Below are positions 25,274 through 32,958 of a stretch of DNA of 49,894 nucleotides, in pieces. Every line of letters begins with the position of its first letter. Position 1 is the first letter of the stretch. A program made the translations under genes and the position numbers. Under the pieces are notes generated by a model. The model ran no database searches, had not been told where the DNA came from, and was given only the letters and a program-made list of their open reading frames with translations. This DNA comes from Bacillota bacterium (GTDB taxonomy: Bacteria > Bacillota > Clostridia > Acetivibrionales > DSM-1351): the NCBI GenBank assembly GCA_023416275.1, contig JAEZIB010000138.1, positions 1 to 49,894 on the forward strand, written 5' to 3'.

Positions 25274-26110
25274 ATGATAAGAATTTGTCTTTTAAGTGAA
25301 AACTATGCTAGGAGAAGGAAAATGTTAGCTGAGCACGGGCTTTCAATATGGATTGATACAGGTAACAGAAAAATATTATTTGATACTGGACAAACTGATA
25401 TATTTTCAATCAATGCTATAAATGCAGGTATTGATATATCAAAGGCTGATATGGCTGTTTTAAGTCATGGTCATTATGACCATACTGGCGGAGTTCCAAG
25501 ATTTTTTAGAATGAATAAGTATGCACCTGTTTATATTGACCAAGGAGCATTTCAAAAGAGATACAATGGTAACGGTGAACCACGTATAAACATTGGGATA
25601 CCGTGGTTAAATCAAAATTATAGTGATACTTATTATGAAAGGCTTGCTATTAGTAATGGAAAGATAGAATTAGATGACAACATAATTATATTGGGAAAAA
25701 TACCAAGTACGATACCTTTTGAAGATGCTCCCCAAAATTTTTACATAGATGATGGTAATGGGAATGTATCCTGTGATATGATTGCTGATGAGCAAATGCT
25801 TATTATTCGGGGGAGTGAAGGTATTTATATATTTGTTGGCTGTAGTCATGCAGGGATAATCAATTGTATTACGCATGTCAAAACCCACTTCCCTGATGAA
25901 AGAATTGCAGGTATAATAGGCGGAATGCATTTGAACAGTGCTTCAGACGAAAGAATTCAGTTGACAATTAAGAAGCTAAGGGATATGAATATAAAAACTA
26001 TTATTCCTCTGCATTGTACGGGCATTACAGCTATTTGTGGATTGAAAAGCTCATTAAAAGATAACTGTAAGCTGATGACTGTTGGTGATGAATATATACT
26101 TGAAGAATAA
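25274..26110 (+). CDS. Metallo-beta-lactamase-fold protein, COG1237
   Basis: 278 residues from ATG 25274 (CGAGGT upstream). It carries WIDTGNRKILFDTGQT, the metal motif LSHGHYDHTGG, then GCSHAGIINCI, GGMHL and PLHCTG. This pattern is that of the COG1237 group, which includes the beta-RFAP synthase-related proteins of methanogens; in bacteria the reaction is not settled. It is often found near DUF134 and NifX-family genes in anaerobes, as here. Confidence 0.88.
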   Translation: MIRICLLSENYARRRKMLAEHGLSIWIDTGNRKILFDTGQTDIFSINAINAGIDISKADMAVLSHGHYDHTGGVPRFFRMNKYAPVYIDQGAFQKRYNGNGEPRINIGIPWLNQNYSDTYYERLAISNGKIELDDNIIILGKIPSTIPFEDAPQNFYIDDGNGNVSCDMIADEQMLIIRGSEGIYIFVGCSHAGIINCITHVKTHFPDERIAGIIGGMHLNSASDERIQLTIKKLRDMNIKTIIPLHCTGITAICGLKSSLKDNCKLMTVGDEYILEE

Positions 26111-26262
26111 TAGCCATATAATAAGATTAATTTTTTAAGATTATAATATAATGTTTATAACATAGATTATGAGTTTTTAGAACATTCTTTTTTAGAAAAA
26201 TAAAAAATGATATAATGAAGGCAAGCTTGTATTTTTTAATTAATTGAAAGGGGAATACTAAG

Positions 26263-26736
26263 TTGCCAAGACCTACAAAATGGAGAAAAGTTGAATTTAT
26301 TCCTAAGATACAGCAATTCATTCCAATAAATGTGCCGCAAGAGCAAATGCAAGAAAACATTTTAAAGATAGAGGAAGTTGAAGCTATTCGCTTAAAGGAT
26401 GTAGAAAAGTTAGAACAAGAAGAGTGCGCTGAGAAAATGGAAGTTTCCAGACAGACTTTTCAAAGGATTCTTAATTCAGGTAGAGAAAAAATAGCTGACA
26501 GTATTATTAATGGCAAAGCAATTCGCATTGAGGGTGGTAATTTTACCAGAAACATATGTCATGTTCACTGCCTTGATTGTGACAGGGTATGGAAGGAAAG
26601 CTATGAAAACTTTGAAAAAGTAACAAAGGGTTTTTATAGCTGTCCAGATTGTAATTCAAAGAGGATAGCCTGTGAAAATTCCAATGGGCATAAGTTCTGC
26701 AAAGGAAACTGCTTTAGACATGGAAGGATTGAATAA
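26263..26736 (+). CDS. DUF134 (UPF0251) DNA-binding protein with extra Cys-rich domain
   Basis: 157 residues. TTG start after AAAGGGG; the protein begins MPRPTKWRKVEFIP, the family's usual start. A sigma-region-4-like helix-turn-helix lies at about 36-80 (VEAIRLKDVEKLEQEECAEKM, VSRQTFQRILNSGREKI). Residues 99-150 add eight cysteines (99, 103, 106, 127, 130, 137, 146, 150), including CLDC and CPDC ribbons, beyond the basic family. TATAAT at about 26212 may be its promoter. Likely a redox- or metal-responsive regulator of this region; unproven. Confidence 0.88.
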   Translation: MPRPTKWRKVEFIPKIQQFIPINVPQEQMQENILKIEEVEAIRLKDVEKLEQEECAEKMEVSRQTFQRILNSGREKIADSIINGKAIRIEGGNFTRNICHVHCLDCDRVWKESYENFEKVTKGFYSCPDCNSKRIACENSNGHKFCKGNCFRHGRIE

Positions 26737-26833
26737 TAAGGAAAAATATCAGGGTTTTGCTGATTTGCCCAACATTTGTTTTGGACTTTATTAAGCAAAG
26801 CCTTAATTTATAAACTTTTATTGAGGAGATTTT

Positions 26834-27772
26834 ATGGTTACAGAGATTTGTATAGTACGACATGGTGAAACTGATTGGAATAGCCAAAAAATATATCAAG
26901 GCAGAGAGGATATTGAACTAAACAAAAAGGGAGAAGAACAAGCATATTTAGTTGCAAAGTATCTAAAAAAATCCCAATGGGATGTTATAGTGTCAAGTCC
27001 TCTTAAAAGGGCAACGAGTACCGCGAAAATTATTGGCGAAAGTATTGGAATAGATGAAATAGTGGCTTTAGATGCTTTTATAGAAAGAGATTTTGGAAAA
27101 GGATCAGGGATGACACTTGAGCAGCAGAATCAGAATTTTTCGGATGGAATCATTCCCGACAAAGAAAGTGATGATGAGCTGGCTGATAGAGCTAAAAGAG
27201 GTTTGGAATACATAGTAAAAGAATATGAGGGGAAAAAGATTATTCTTGTTTCCCATGGAGCGCTAATAAACTCCATTCTAAAAATTATTTCTGACAACTC
27301 AATTAATATTGGGGAGACATTAATAAAAAATACATGCTTAAACCTAATTAAATATGAAAATGGTAAGTGGCAGGTTGAGTTATATAATTCTGTAGATTAT
27401 TTGAATTCAGCTGTAAATATTGCAAAAAATTATTATCTCGGCAAAGAAGGATGCCAGAAAATGAATTGTGCTCAAGCTGTGCTTTGCGCATTTAAAAACC
27501 AATTTGAAATAAATGATAATACCATTGATATATTTAAGGGTTTCGGTGGTGGTAATGCACCAGAAGGATTGTGTGGTGCCCATTATGCAGCAAGGTACAT
27601 TTTGGAGAATAGTTCAGCTGAACGTCATTTATCTGAATTAGAAGATTACTTTCTAAAGTATGCGGGAGATACAAGGTGTAAGGAAATAAAGGAAGGTAGA
27701 AAGCTTTCATGTGTTGGCTGTGTGGAAAAAAATTCGGAATTTTTAGTTGATTATCTGGAAAAACAAGCTTAG
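26834..27772 (+). CDS. Fusion: histidine phosphatase + C_GCAxxG_C_C family domain
   Basis: 312 residues. Residues 1-190 are a phosphoglycerate-mutase-like phosphatase (VRHGETDWN, VIVSSPLKRATSTAKII, VSHGALINSI), close in style to the bacterial CobC/ribazole phosphatase group. Residues about 200-312 match the C_GCAxxG_C_C family: NCAQAVLCAF, FGGGNAPEGLCGAHYAARY and CVGC. That family is thought to be redox-active or metal-binding in anaerobes. GAGGAG precedes ATG. The fusion is unusual and has no obvious stop or frameshift at the junction. Confidence 0.88.
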   Translation: MVTEICIVRHGETDWNSQKIYQGREDIELNKKGEEQAYLVAKYLKKSQWDVIVSSPLKRATSTAKIIGESIGIDEIVALDAFIERDFGKGSGMTLEQQNQNFSDGIIPDKESDDELADRAKRGLEYIVKEYEGKKIILVSHGALINSILKIISDNSINIGETLIKNTCLNLIKYENGKWQVELYNSVDYLNSAVNIAKNYYLGKEGCQKMNCAQAVLCAFKNQFEINDNTIDIFKGFGGGNAPEGLCGAHYAARYILENSSAERHLSELEDYFLKYAGDTRCKEIKEGRKLSCVGCVEKNSEFLVDYLEKQA

Positions 27773-27793
27773 ATTTTAGGTAGGGAGAACTAA

Positions 27794-28273
27794 ATGTTTA
27801 CAATTATATTATACATACTTGCTATTGGGTTGCTTTTAGTTTCTTTTGTGAGGGATAAAAAGAAAACAAAAGAAGCCTTGAAGAAAGCGTGGAAATCCTT
27901 TGAAAATATACTTCCCCAGTTGCTTTTCATATTAATTATAATTGGTATATTACTTGCTTTGCTAAGTCCTTCTACAATTTCAAAGGTCATTGGGCAGCAG
28001 TCAGGCTGGTTGGGTATTGTTACTGCTTCAATTATTGGTTCAATTACATTAATACCGGGTTTTGTTGCCTTTCCTTTGGCATCTGCGCTACTTAAAAACG
28101 GAGCAGGTTTTATGCAGATAGCGGTGTTTATATCTACATTAATGATGGTGGGTATTGCCACTATATCAATTGAAATCAAATACTTTGGGAGAAAAGCGGC
28201 AATTTTAAGAAATGTTTTAGCCTTTGTTTTTTCATATGTTGTAGCAATAGTTATAGGGTGGGTGCTGAGATGA
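27794..28273 (+). CDS. Permease half 1 (COG0701-like)
   Basis: 159 residues with about four membrane helices. KAWKSFENILPQLLFILIIIGIL is typical of the start of DUF318 permease halves, and PSTISKVIGQQSGWLGIVTASIIGSITLIPGFVAFPLA follows. The stop overlaps the next start (ATGA). It appears to be one half of a permease that is a single chain elsewhere (compare 8071-9687). The CDC signature of the 8071 permease is absent. Confidence 0.8.
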   Translation: MFTIILYILAIGLLLVSFVRDKKKTKEALKKAWKSFENILPQLLFILIIIGILLALLSPSTISKVIGQQSGWLGIVTASIIGSITLIPGFVAFPLASALLKNGAGFMQIAVFISTLMMVGIATISIEIKYFGRKAAILRNVLAFVFSYVVAIVIGWVLR

Positions 28274-28797
28274 TGGGAATTATCAAACGATATAAAGCGT
28301 TTATAATAATAGCGGTAATAAATTTAATTATTCTTATTTTCTTTCCTACCATAGGGAAGAAATCTCTTGCCCTCACAGGGAATAATGCACTTGAAATGCT
28401 TGCTGTATTGCCACCAATTTTTATACTTTTGGGGCTTTTAGATGTTTGGGTGAAAAAAGAGACGATGATGAAATTCATGGGTGAAAAGTCTGGAATGGTA
28501 GGGGTATTAATATCATTTTTTTTGGGCTCTGCAGCAGCAGGACCCTTATATGCTGCATTTCCAATAGCAGCAGTTTTACTTCAAAAGGGAAGTAAGTTTT
28601 CAAATGTCCTCATTTTTATTGGTGCATGGTCTACTACAAAAATACCTATGCTGTTTTTTGAGGCATCAGCTATGGGACTGAAATTTATGATGACTCGTTT
28701 TTTAATTGATATATTTGGGATTGCCATAATTGCATTTATAACAGATAAGAGTATGAGTGAAATAGATAGACAAAGTTTATATAATAGCTCGAATTAA
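28270..28797 (+). CDS. Permease half 2 (COG0701-like)
   Basis: 175 residues from ATG 28270, overlapping the stop of half 1. About five helices: VLPPIFILLGLLDVWV, GEKSGMVGVLISFFLGSAAAGPLYAAFPIAAVLLQKG, GAWSTTKIPMLFFEASAMG. With half 1 it would make a heterodimeric transporter. Substrate is unknown; the setting suggests a metal, sulfur species or oxyanion. Confidence 0.8.
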   Translation: MMGIIKRYKAFIIIAVINLIILIFFPTIGKKSLALTGNNALEMLAVLPPIFILLGLLDVWVKKETMMKFMGEKSGMVGVLISFFLGSAAAGPLYAAFPIAAVLLQKGSKFSNVLIFIGAWSTTKIPMLFFEASAMGLKFMMTRFLIDIFGIAIIAFITDKSMSEIDRQSLYNSSN

Positions 28798-28846
28798 CTT
28801 GGTAAACGCTAGCATAGTTTAATGAATCAAATTCTTAATAAAGTTA

Positions 28847-28889
28847 TTGACATATGCCCATAATAATTATACAATATTAATGGGCATAT
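28847..28889 (+). promoter_or_regulatory. Promoter with inverted ATATGCCCAT / ATGGGCATAT sites
   Basis: TTGACA (28847-28852), 17 bases, TACAAT (28870-28875). ATATGCCCAT (28852-28861) starts at the last base of the -35; ATGGGCATAT (28880-28889) follows the -10 and extends into GCC. The arms are perfect inverted copies 18 bases apart. This looks like a repressor operator pair controlling the DUF5320 gene; the regulator is unknown. Confidence 0.7.
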
Positions 28890-28918
28890 GCCATATAAAA
28901 AATTAAGGAGTGATTAGT

Positions 28919-29209
28919 TTGCCAAAAAAAGATGGAACAGGGCCAATGGGAATGGGTCCATTAACAGGGAAGGGAATAGGTAATTGTGCAGGATATGCTT
29001 CTAATCAATTTACCGATAGAGCATATGGATGTGGAAGGAGAACTGGCAGAGGCGGTAGAGGTTTTAGGGGAATGGCTTGTTATACAGGAACAACGGGTAG
29101 ACAAGATTTGGATGAAAAATCCCAATTAAAGAACCAGGAGAGCTTCCTTGAAAAGCAGCTTCAAAGCATAAAAGAACGCTTAAAGGGTTTAGATGATATG
29201 TCAGTATAG
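28919..29209 (+). CDS. DUF5320 family small Gly/Arg-rich protein
   Basis: 96 residues from TTG 28919 (AAGGAG upstream). MPKKDGTGPMGMGPLTGKG and GYGCGRRTGRGGRGFRG are typical of DUF5320, then a C-terminal coiled coil (EKSQLKNQESFLEKQLQSIKERLK). The family is nearly always near NifX/Mrp-type genes in anaerobes. Function unknown. A strong terminator follows, so it is transcribed alone. Confidence 0.88.
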   Translation: MPKKDGTGPMGMGPLTGKGIGNCAGYASNQFTDRAYGCGRRTGRGGRGFRGMACYTGTTGRQDLDEKSQLKNQESFLEKQLQSIKERLKGLDDMSV

Positions 29210-29252
29210 ATTCTGACATGTATTCATATCAAATCGGTTTAATAATTGCATG

Positions 29253-29308
29253 AGAAAAAGAGTGTTGAAAAACTGCAGGTAAAGCAGTTTTTCAATACTC
29301 TTTTTCTT
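29253..29308 (+). terminator. Very strong intrinsic terminator after DUF5320
   Basis: AAAAAGAGTGTTGAAAAACTGC pairs almost perfectly with GCAGTTTTTCAATACTCTTTTT (21 of 22 positions plus one G-U); the arms were compared by eye. Confidence 0.93.
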
Positions 29309-29392
29309 AATATGGAATGGGGGACGTGAAGCAAAAATATGTTAGAAAAGGGCAATATTAATTCATGTTAAATATGGTTCAGCAAGCCTAAA

Positions 29393-30877
29393 TTATTTTG
29401 ATACAGTATATGAGACAGATTTCAGAGCATCAATGATTTCATTACAGGTTACTACACGCTGAGGATCAAAATTACCTGCATTTAGAGAGAATACTCCGTT
29501 GTCTACTAGTATTTGAACTATATTTGTGTTGTCACATTGTGAAATATCAGAAATAGCAGTATTTTGCTTCTTGTTTGTAAAATTTCCTAAGAGAAATACT
29601 GTTTTTGCAAGCATATCTCTTGTAACAGGTGCATCAGGTTGGAAGAATTGCTTTTTAGCATCTTCAACATAGGGTATGTATCCTCCCATTGCAGCAGTTT
29701 CAATATAGTCAAAATCATCATCAAGCCAAGTAACATCTTTAAACATACCATAAATATGCCCTTCTTTATCAGTTTGATAATATTTTGAAGAAGATGTGAC
29801 ATAAATAGGGATATGGAGCTGCCTAACAAGAATGTTAGCTAAATCACGTTTATTAGACGCAGCGTCTTTTTTATAGTGAGAAATATCATCCATTACATCA
29901 GGATACAGATATCGAGCAAGTTCTCGTATGCCTTTATAGAATCTAAACGTGGGTGAGGATATTATTTTTTCATTTATTTCATATACACGCTTATTCTTTA
30001 CAGCCTTTATTGTAGAATATCCCGGCCTTGTATAAATTGAATGTAGATTACCACCGGCATTCATGGCACCACGCTGGGATACATAAACATCAATTTCATC
30101 AGCGAGGGATAGTATTCTTTCATCACCGAATAATGCTATTGAACTCCCTTTTTCTGCAGGCTGTGAACCTTCGGCCACATTAATTCCACCTGCAAGCTTA
30201 ATGGCATGTGCTGCTATAGAATCATCGGTTATTGTTCGAAGATTCACTTCTGTAGATTCAAAGAATACTTTTTGCTTATTAGCAATATCTTTTGTTAGAG
30301 TAGAAATGGCAGTAATATTTCTATTAAATATATCCAATTGTTTTGCTGCTATATCCTCTGTACCTGTTACGATTGCAAGCTTATTAATATAATCAGGAAA
30401 GTCTTCAAATTTTTCTGGGTACAAGGAAACAACAGTAATGCCTGCTTTTTCAATTGCCTGTACGAAATTTGGTACCTTTCTTGTAATAAATGGACGAATT
30501 AGAACAAGATCAGGGTTTGCAGAAATGATTGTTTCAGGATCATCCATATAGTCATAAATAGGAATATCCTGTGTCTCCGGAGGATATATAGATGTATCAT
30601 GAACTCCGATAATCAGATTTCCTACCCCCAGTGAAAACAGATTTTCCGTGTGAGCACTGTATAAGGATATAATCCGTTTACACGGAGCTGAAAGGGAAAC
30701 TTTGCGCCCATCGTCATCTGTAAATTGAATGGAGTGACTTGTAACTTGAGGAATATTATCTACTGCTGCTTTTTGGGTTTGAGATGAACACCCTGAAAAG
30801 ATATTTATAAGCGTAATACAAAAAATTAGTATTACTATGGCTTTCTTTTTATTTGGGTAATTTATAAAGGTTTTCAT
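29393..30877 (-). CDS. B12/iron-siderophore-type binding lipoprotein with SLH-like C-terminus
   Basis: 494 residues. Signal peptide with lipobox (IFSGC, Cys30). A periplasmic-binding fold of the BtuF/FepB type follows: CKRIISLYSAHTENLFSLG, NPDLVLIRPFI, AGITVVSLYPEKFEDF, and near 290 YSTIKAVKNKRVYEIN. The last 115 or so residues are extra and resemble two S-layer homology repeats (AAMGGYIPYVEDAKKQFFQPDAPVTRDMLAKTV; LVDNGVFSLNAGNFDPQRVVTCNEIIDAL, both cut short here). It is the last gene of the minus-strand importer group. Cobalamin or cobinamide as ligand is inferred from the riboswitch and neighbours. Confidence 0.85.
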   Translation of the reverse strand: MKTFINYPNKKKAIVILIFCITLINIFSGCSSQTQKAAVDNIPQVTSHSIQFTDDDGRKVSLSAPCKRIISLYSAHTENLFSLGVGNLIIGVHDTSIYPPETQDIPIYDYMDDPETIISANPDLVLIRPFITRKVPNFVQAIEKAGITVVSLYPEKFEDFPDYINKLAIVTGTEDIAAKQLDIFNRNITAISTLTKDIANKQKVFFESTEVNLRTITDDSIAAHAIKLAGGINVAEGSQPAEKGSSIALFGDERILSLADEIDVYVSQRGAMNAGGNLHSIYTRPGYSTIKAVKNKRVYEINEKIISSPTFRFYKGIRELARYLYPDVMDDISHYKKDAASNKRDLANILVRQLHIPIYVTSSSKYYQTDKEGHIYGMFKDVTWLDDDFDYIETAAMGGYIPYVEDAKKQFFQPDAPVTRDMLAKTVFLLGNFTNKKQNTAISDISQCDNTNIVQILVDNGVFSLNAGNFDPQRVVTCNEIIDALKSVSYTVSK

Positions 30878-30903
30878 ATGTATCCTCTCTTTTTGCTTAA
30901 ATC

Positions 30904-31201
30904 CTCAGCTTTCCCAGTAGAAGATTGTGGGTGTAGGAAACCTATCAATGTAAAACTAAATAATTGCATGAATTAGTTAATAAAAATACTAGCTAAATGA
31001 ATCCAATATCTAGTGCAAATTAAAAAAGTACTATTCATGCATATACACAATTGTCTAGCAAAACCTACGCATTTTGACGTCTACGACATGAGGTAGGTTA
31101 GGCAAAATGCTGAGATACTCATTATTAATTCAAGTTTTTATTCTGTGAACACACAATTGATAAGTCCCGCACCGATAGTCTTTTATATGGGAAAGTTGAG
31201 T
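30904..31201. repeat. Repeat-family element with inverted ends
   Basis: Left end CTCAGCTTTCCCA and right end TGGGAAAGTTGAG are inverted copies; each is followed inward by family sequence (CTATCAATG; GGTGCGGGACTTATCAAT in reverse). Fills most of the 30878-31239 gap. The centre holds a GCATTTTG/CAAAATGC stem and the GCATATACACA motif. No gene seen. Confidence 0.65.
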
Positions 31202-31239
31202 TTTATAATAAAAATACCAATATAACTATAAGGTGATTA

Positions 31240-32154
31240 TTACTCTACAGCTTCCTCGTTTTCTGCAGGAGGGTTTATTGCATTTCCTACATGAGCGACG
31301 TACATATCCTGTATAGAGGAAAACTCGCCAAGTCCGCGAAGAACACACTCAACTTCAAAGCCATTGCTTTTAAATATTGTTTTCCAAGAATTTTCATCAT
31401 CGCCAGCCATATCATTATTTGCATGGTCGCCCGAAACAATCATCAAAGGCTGGAGAATAACCTTTTTATAACCACCGCTCTTAACATGTGCTATAATTGT
31501 ATCAAGATCAGGATAGCTTTCAACTGTACCTACAAAAATGTTTTTCATGCCTTTATCCTTGAACATATAATCAAGTGCGGCGTAGGTTGAATTTGCAAAG
31601 TGGTGAGTGCCATGCCCCATAAGGACAAGTGCAGTATCTTGTGATAGATTATGTGCAATTTCTTTTTGGAAGGCAGAGATTAGAGTAAAATAGTCTTCTG
31701 AACTTGTAAGAAGCGGTGTACCATATACCAGATTAGAAAAATTTTTCGAATAAGGTTCAATAGCTGCCTTCATCTCATCATACTCATAGCCGTTCATCAC
31801 ATGCGTTGGTTGTACAATAAGTGTACCGACACCGTCAGCAATTAACTGTTTCATAGCTTCGTCAACATTTTTGATTTGTAGTCCGTCACGGGCATTGAGC
31901 TTATCTATAATAATTTGACTGGAAAAGGCTCTACGTACTTCATATTCAGGATATGCTGCTGCAATTTTATTCTCAATAGCATCAATAGTTAGAGCACGTG
32001 TGTCATTGTAGCTTGTACCAAAGCTGACTACAAGAATAGCCTTTTTATTGGCATCACCAATTTTAGAATTGGTCTGTGTAGCTTTTGGTGCAGTGCAGGA
32101 AACCAATAGTAATCCCATTAACGGGATAAGTGTAAGTACAAAAATTCTTTTCAT
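31240..32154 (-). CDS. cbiK: Anaerobic cobalt chelatase CbiK, lipoprotein form
   Basis: 304 residues. CbiK inserts cobalt into sirohydrochlorin (or its oxidised precursor). Catalytic histidines lie in VLMGHGTHHFANSTYAALDY and in SGDHANNDMAGDDENSW; AILVVSFGTSYNDTR is the usual start of the fold. Unlike the enteric enzyme it begins with a signal peptide and lipobox (LLLVSC, Cys20), so it should be outside the membrane. Periplasmic CbiK is known in Desulfovibrio. Its place between the ABC transporter and the binding protein suggests work on imported metal or tetrapyrrole. Confidence 0.92.
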   Translation of the reverse strand: MKRIFVLTLIPLMGLLLVSCTAPKATQTNSKIGDANKKAILVVSFGTSYNDTRALTIDAIENKIAAAYPEYEVRRAFSSQIIIDKLNARDGLQIKNVDEAMKQLIADGVGTLIVQPTHVMNGYEYDEMKAAIEPYSKNFSNLVYGTPLLTSSEDYFTLISAFQKEIAHNLSQDTALVLMGHGTHHFANSTYAALDYMFKDKGMKNIFVGTVESYPDLDTIIAHVKSGGYKKVILQPLMIVSGDHANNDMAGDDENSWKTIFKSNGFEVECVLRGLGEFSSIQDMYVAHVGNAINPPAENEEAVE

Positions 32155-32166
32155 TTTTTTTCTCTC

Positions 32167-32958
32167 CTATTTTAATATATTTTGAATGAAGAAGCCCTTG
32201 TTTTCAATAATTTCAGCCTTAACATGAAAAACATTTTGGAACATATCTTCAGTCATTACTTCTTCAGGTTTTCCAAAGCCGTAACAAATACCGTCTTTAA
32301 GTGCATATAATATATCGCTAATGCGATATGCCAGATTTAGGTCATGGTGAATTGCCAAAACAGTCAAACCTGTATCTGCACATAGTGTTTTAAGTAGATT
32401 GGATATTTGCATACGAGCAGAAATATCCAACTCAGACATGGCTTCGTCTAATAACAATAATTTTGGCTCTTGAACAAGAGCACGACACAAAGCCACTCTC
32501 TGTCTTTCTCCTCCAGATAGTTGTGTGATTAGTTGCTCAGACAATTTCCATGTGTCTGTCAGCTCCATCAGCTGTTGAATTCTTTTATATTGAGCATTAC
32601 TTATTGAATCAAAACGTCCCAGATGAGGGTGTAATCCCAAAAGTATGCTTTCAAGACAAGAGAAGGGTATGGCTTGTGCAGAATTTTGATGCACCATTGC
32701 GATGCATTTCCCACGATACCTGAAATCCATTTTGTGCAGAATATGACCTTCATATTGAACAGAACCATGCTTTGGAGGTAAAAGTCCGCACAGTATTTTG
32801 AATAGGGTGCTTTTACCGCTTCCATTAGGTCCTATAATTGAAAGATATTCTCCCGCATTTAATGAAAGATTTATATCTTTTAGAACTTGCTTGTTTTTGT
32901 AATAAAAGTCTATGTGTTTTGCACTCAGACGTGGTATATGAGAAGACATTTTTTTCAA
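32167..32958 (-). CDS. ABC transporter ATP-binding protein, BtuD/FepC-type
   Basis: 263 residues. Walker A GPNGSGKST, signature LSGGERQRVALCRAL, Walker B LLLLDEAMSELD and H-loop AIHHDL. TTG at 32958 overlaps the permease stop and has GGAGG five bases upstream; an ATG three codons on is the alternative. It powers the permease encoded just before it. Vitamin B12 or cobinamide is the likely substrate given the riboswitch upstream. Confidence 0.92.
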   Translation of the reverse strand: MKKMSSHIPRLSAKHIDFYYKNKQVLKDINLSLNAGEYLSIIGPNGSGKSTLFKILCGLLPPKHGSVQYEGHILHKMDFRYRGKCIAMVHQNSAQAIPFSCLESILLGLHPHLGRFDSISNAQYKRIQQLMELTDTWKLSEQLITQLSGGERQRVALCRALVQEPKLLLLDEAMSELDISARMQISNLLKTLCADTGLTVLAIHHDLNLAYRISDILYALKDGICYGFGKPEEVMTEDMFQNVFHVKAEIIENKGFFIQNILK

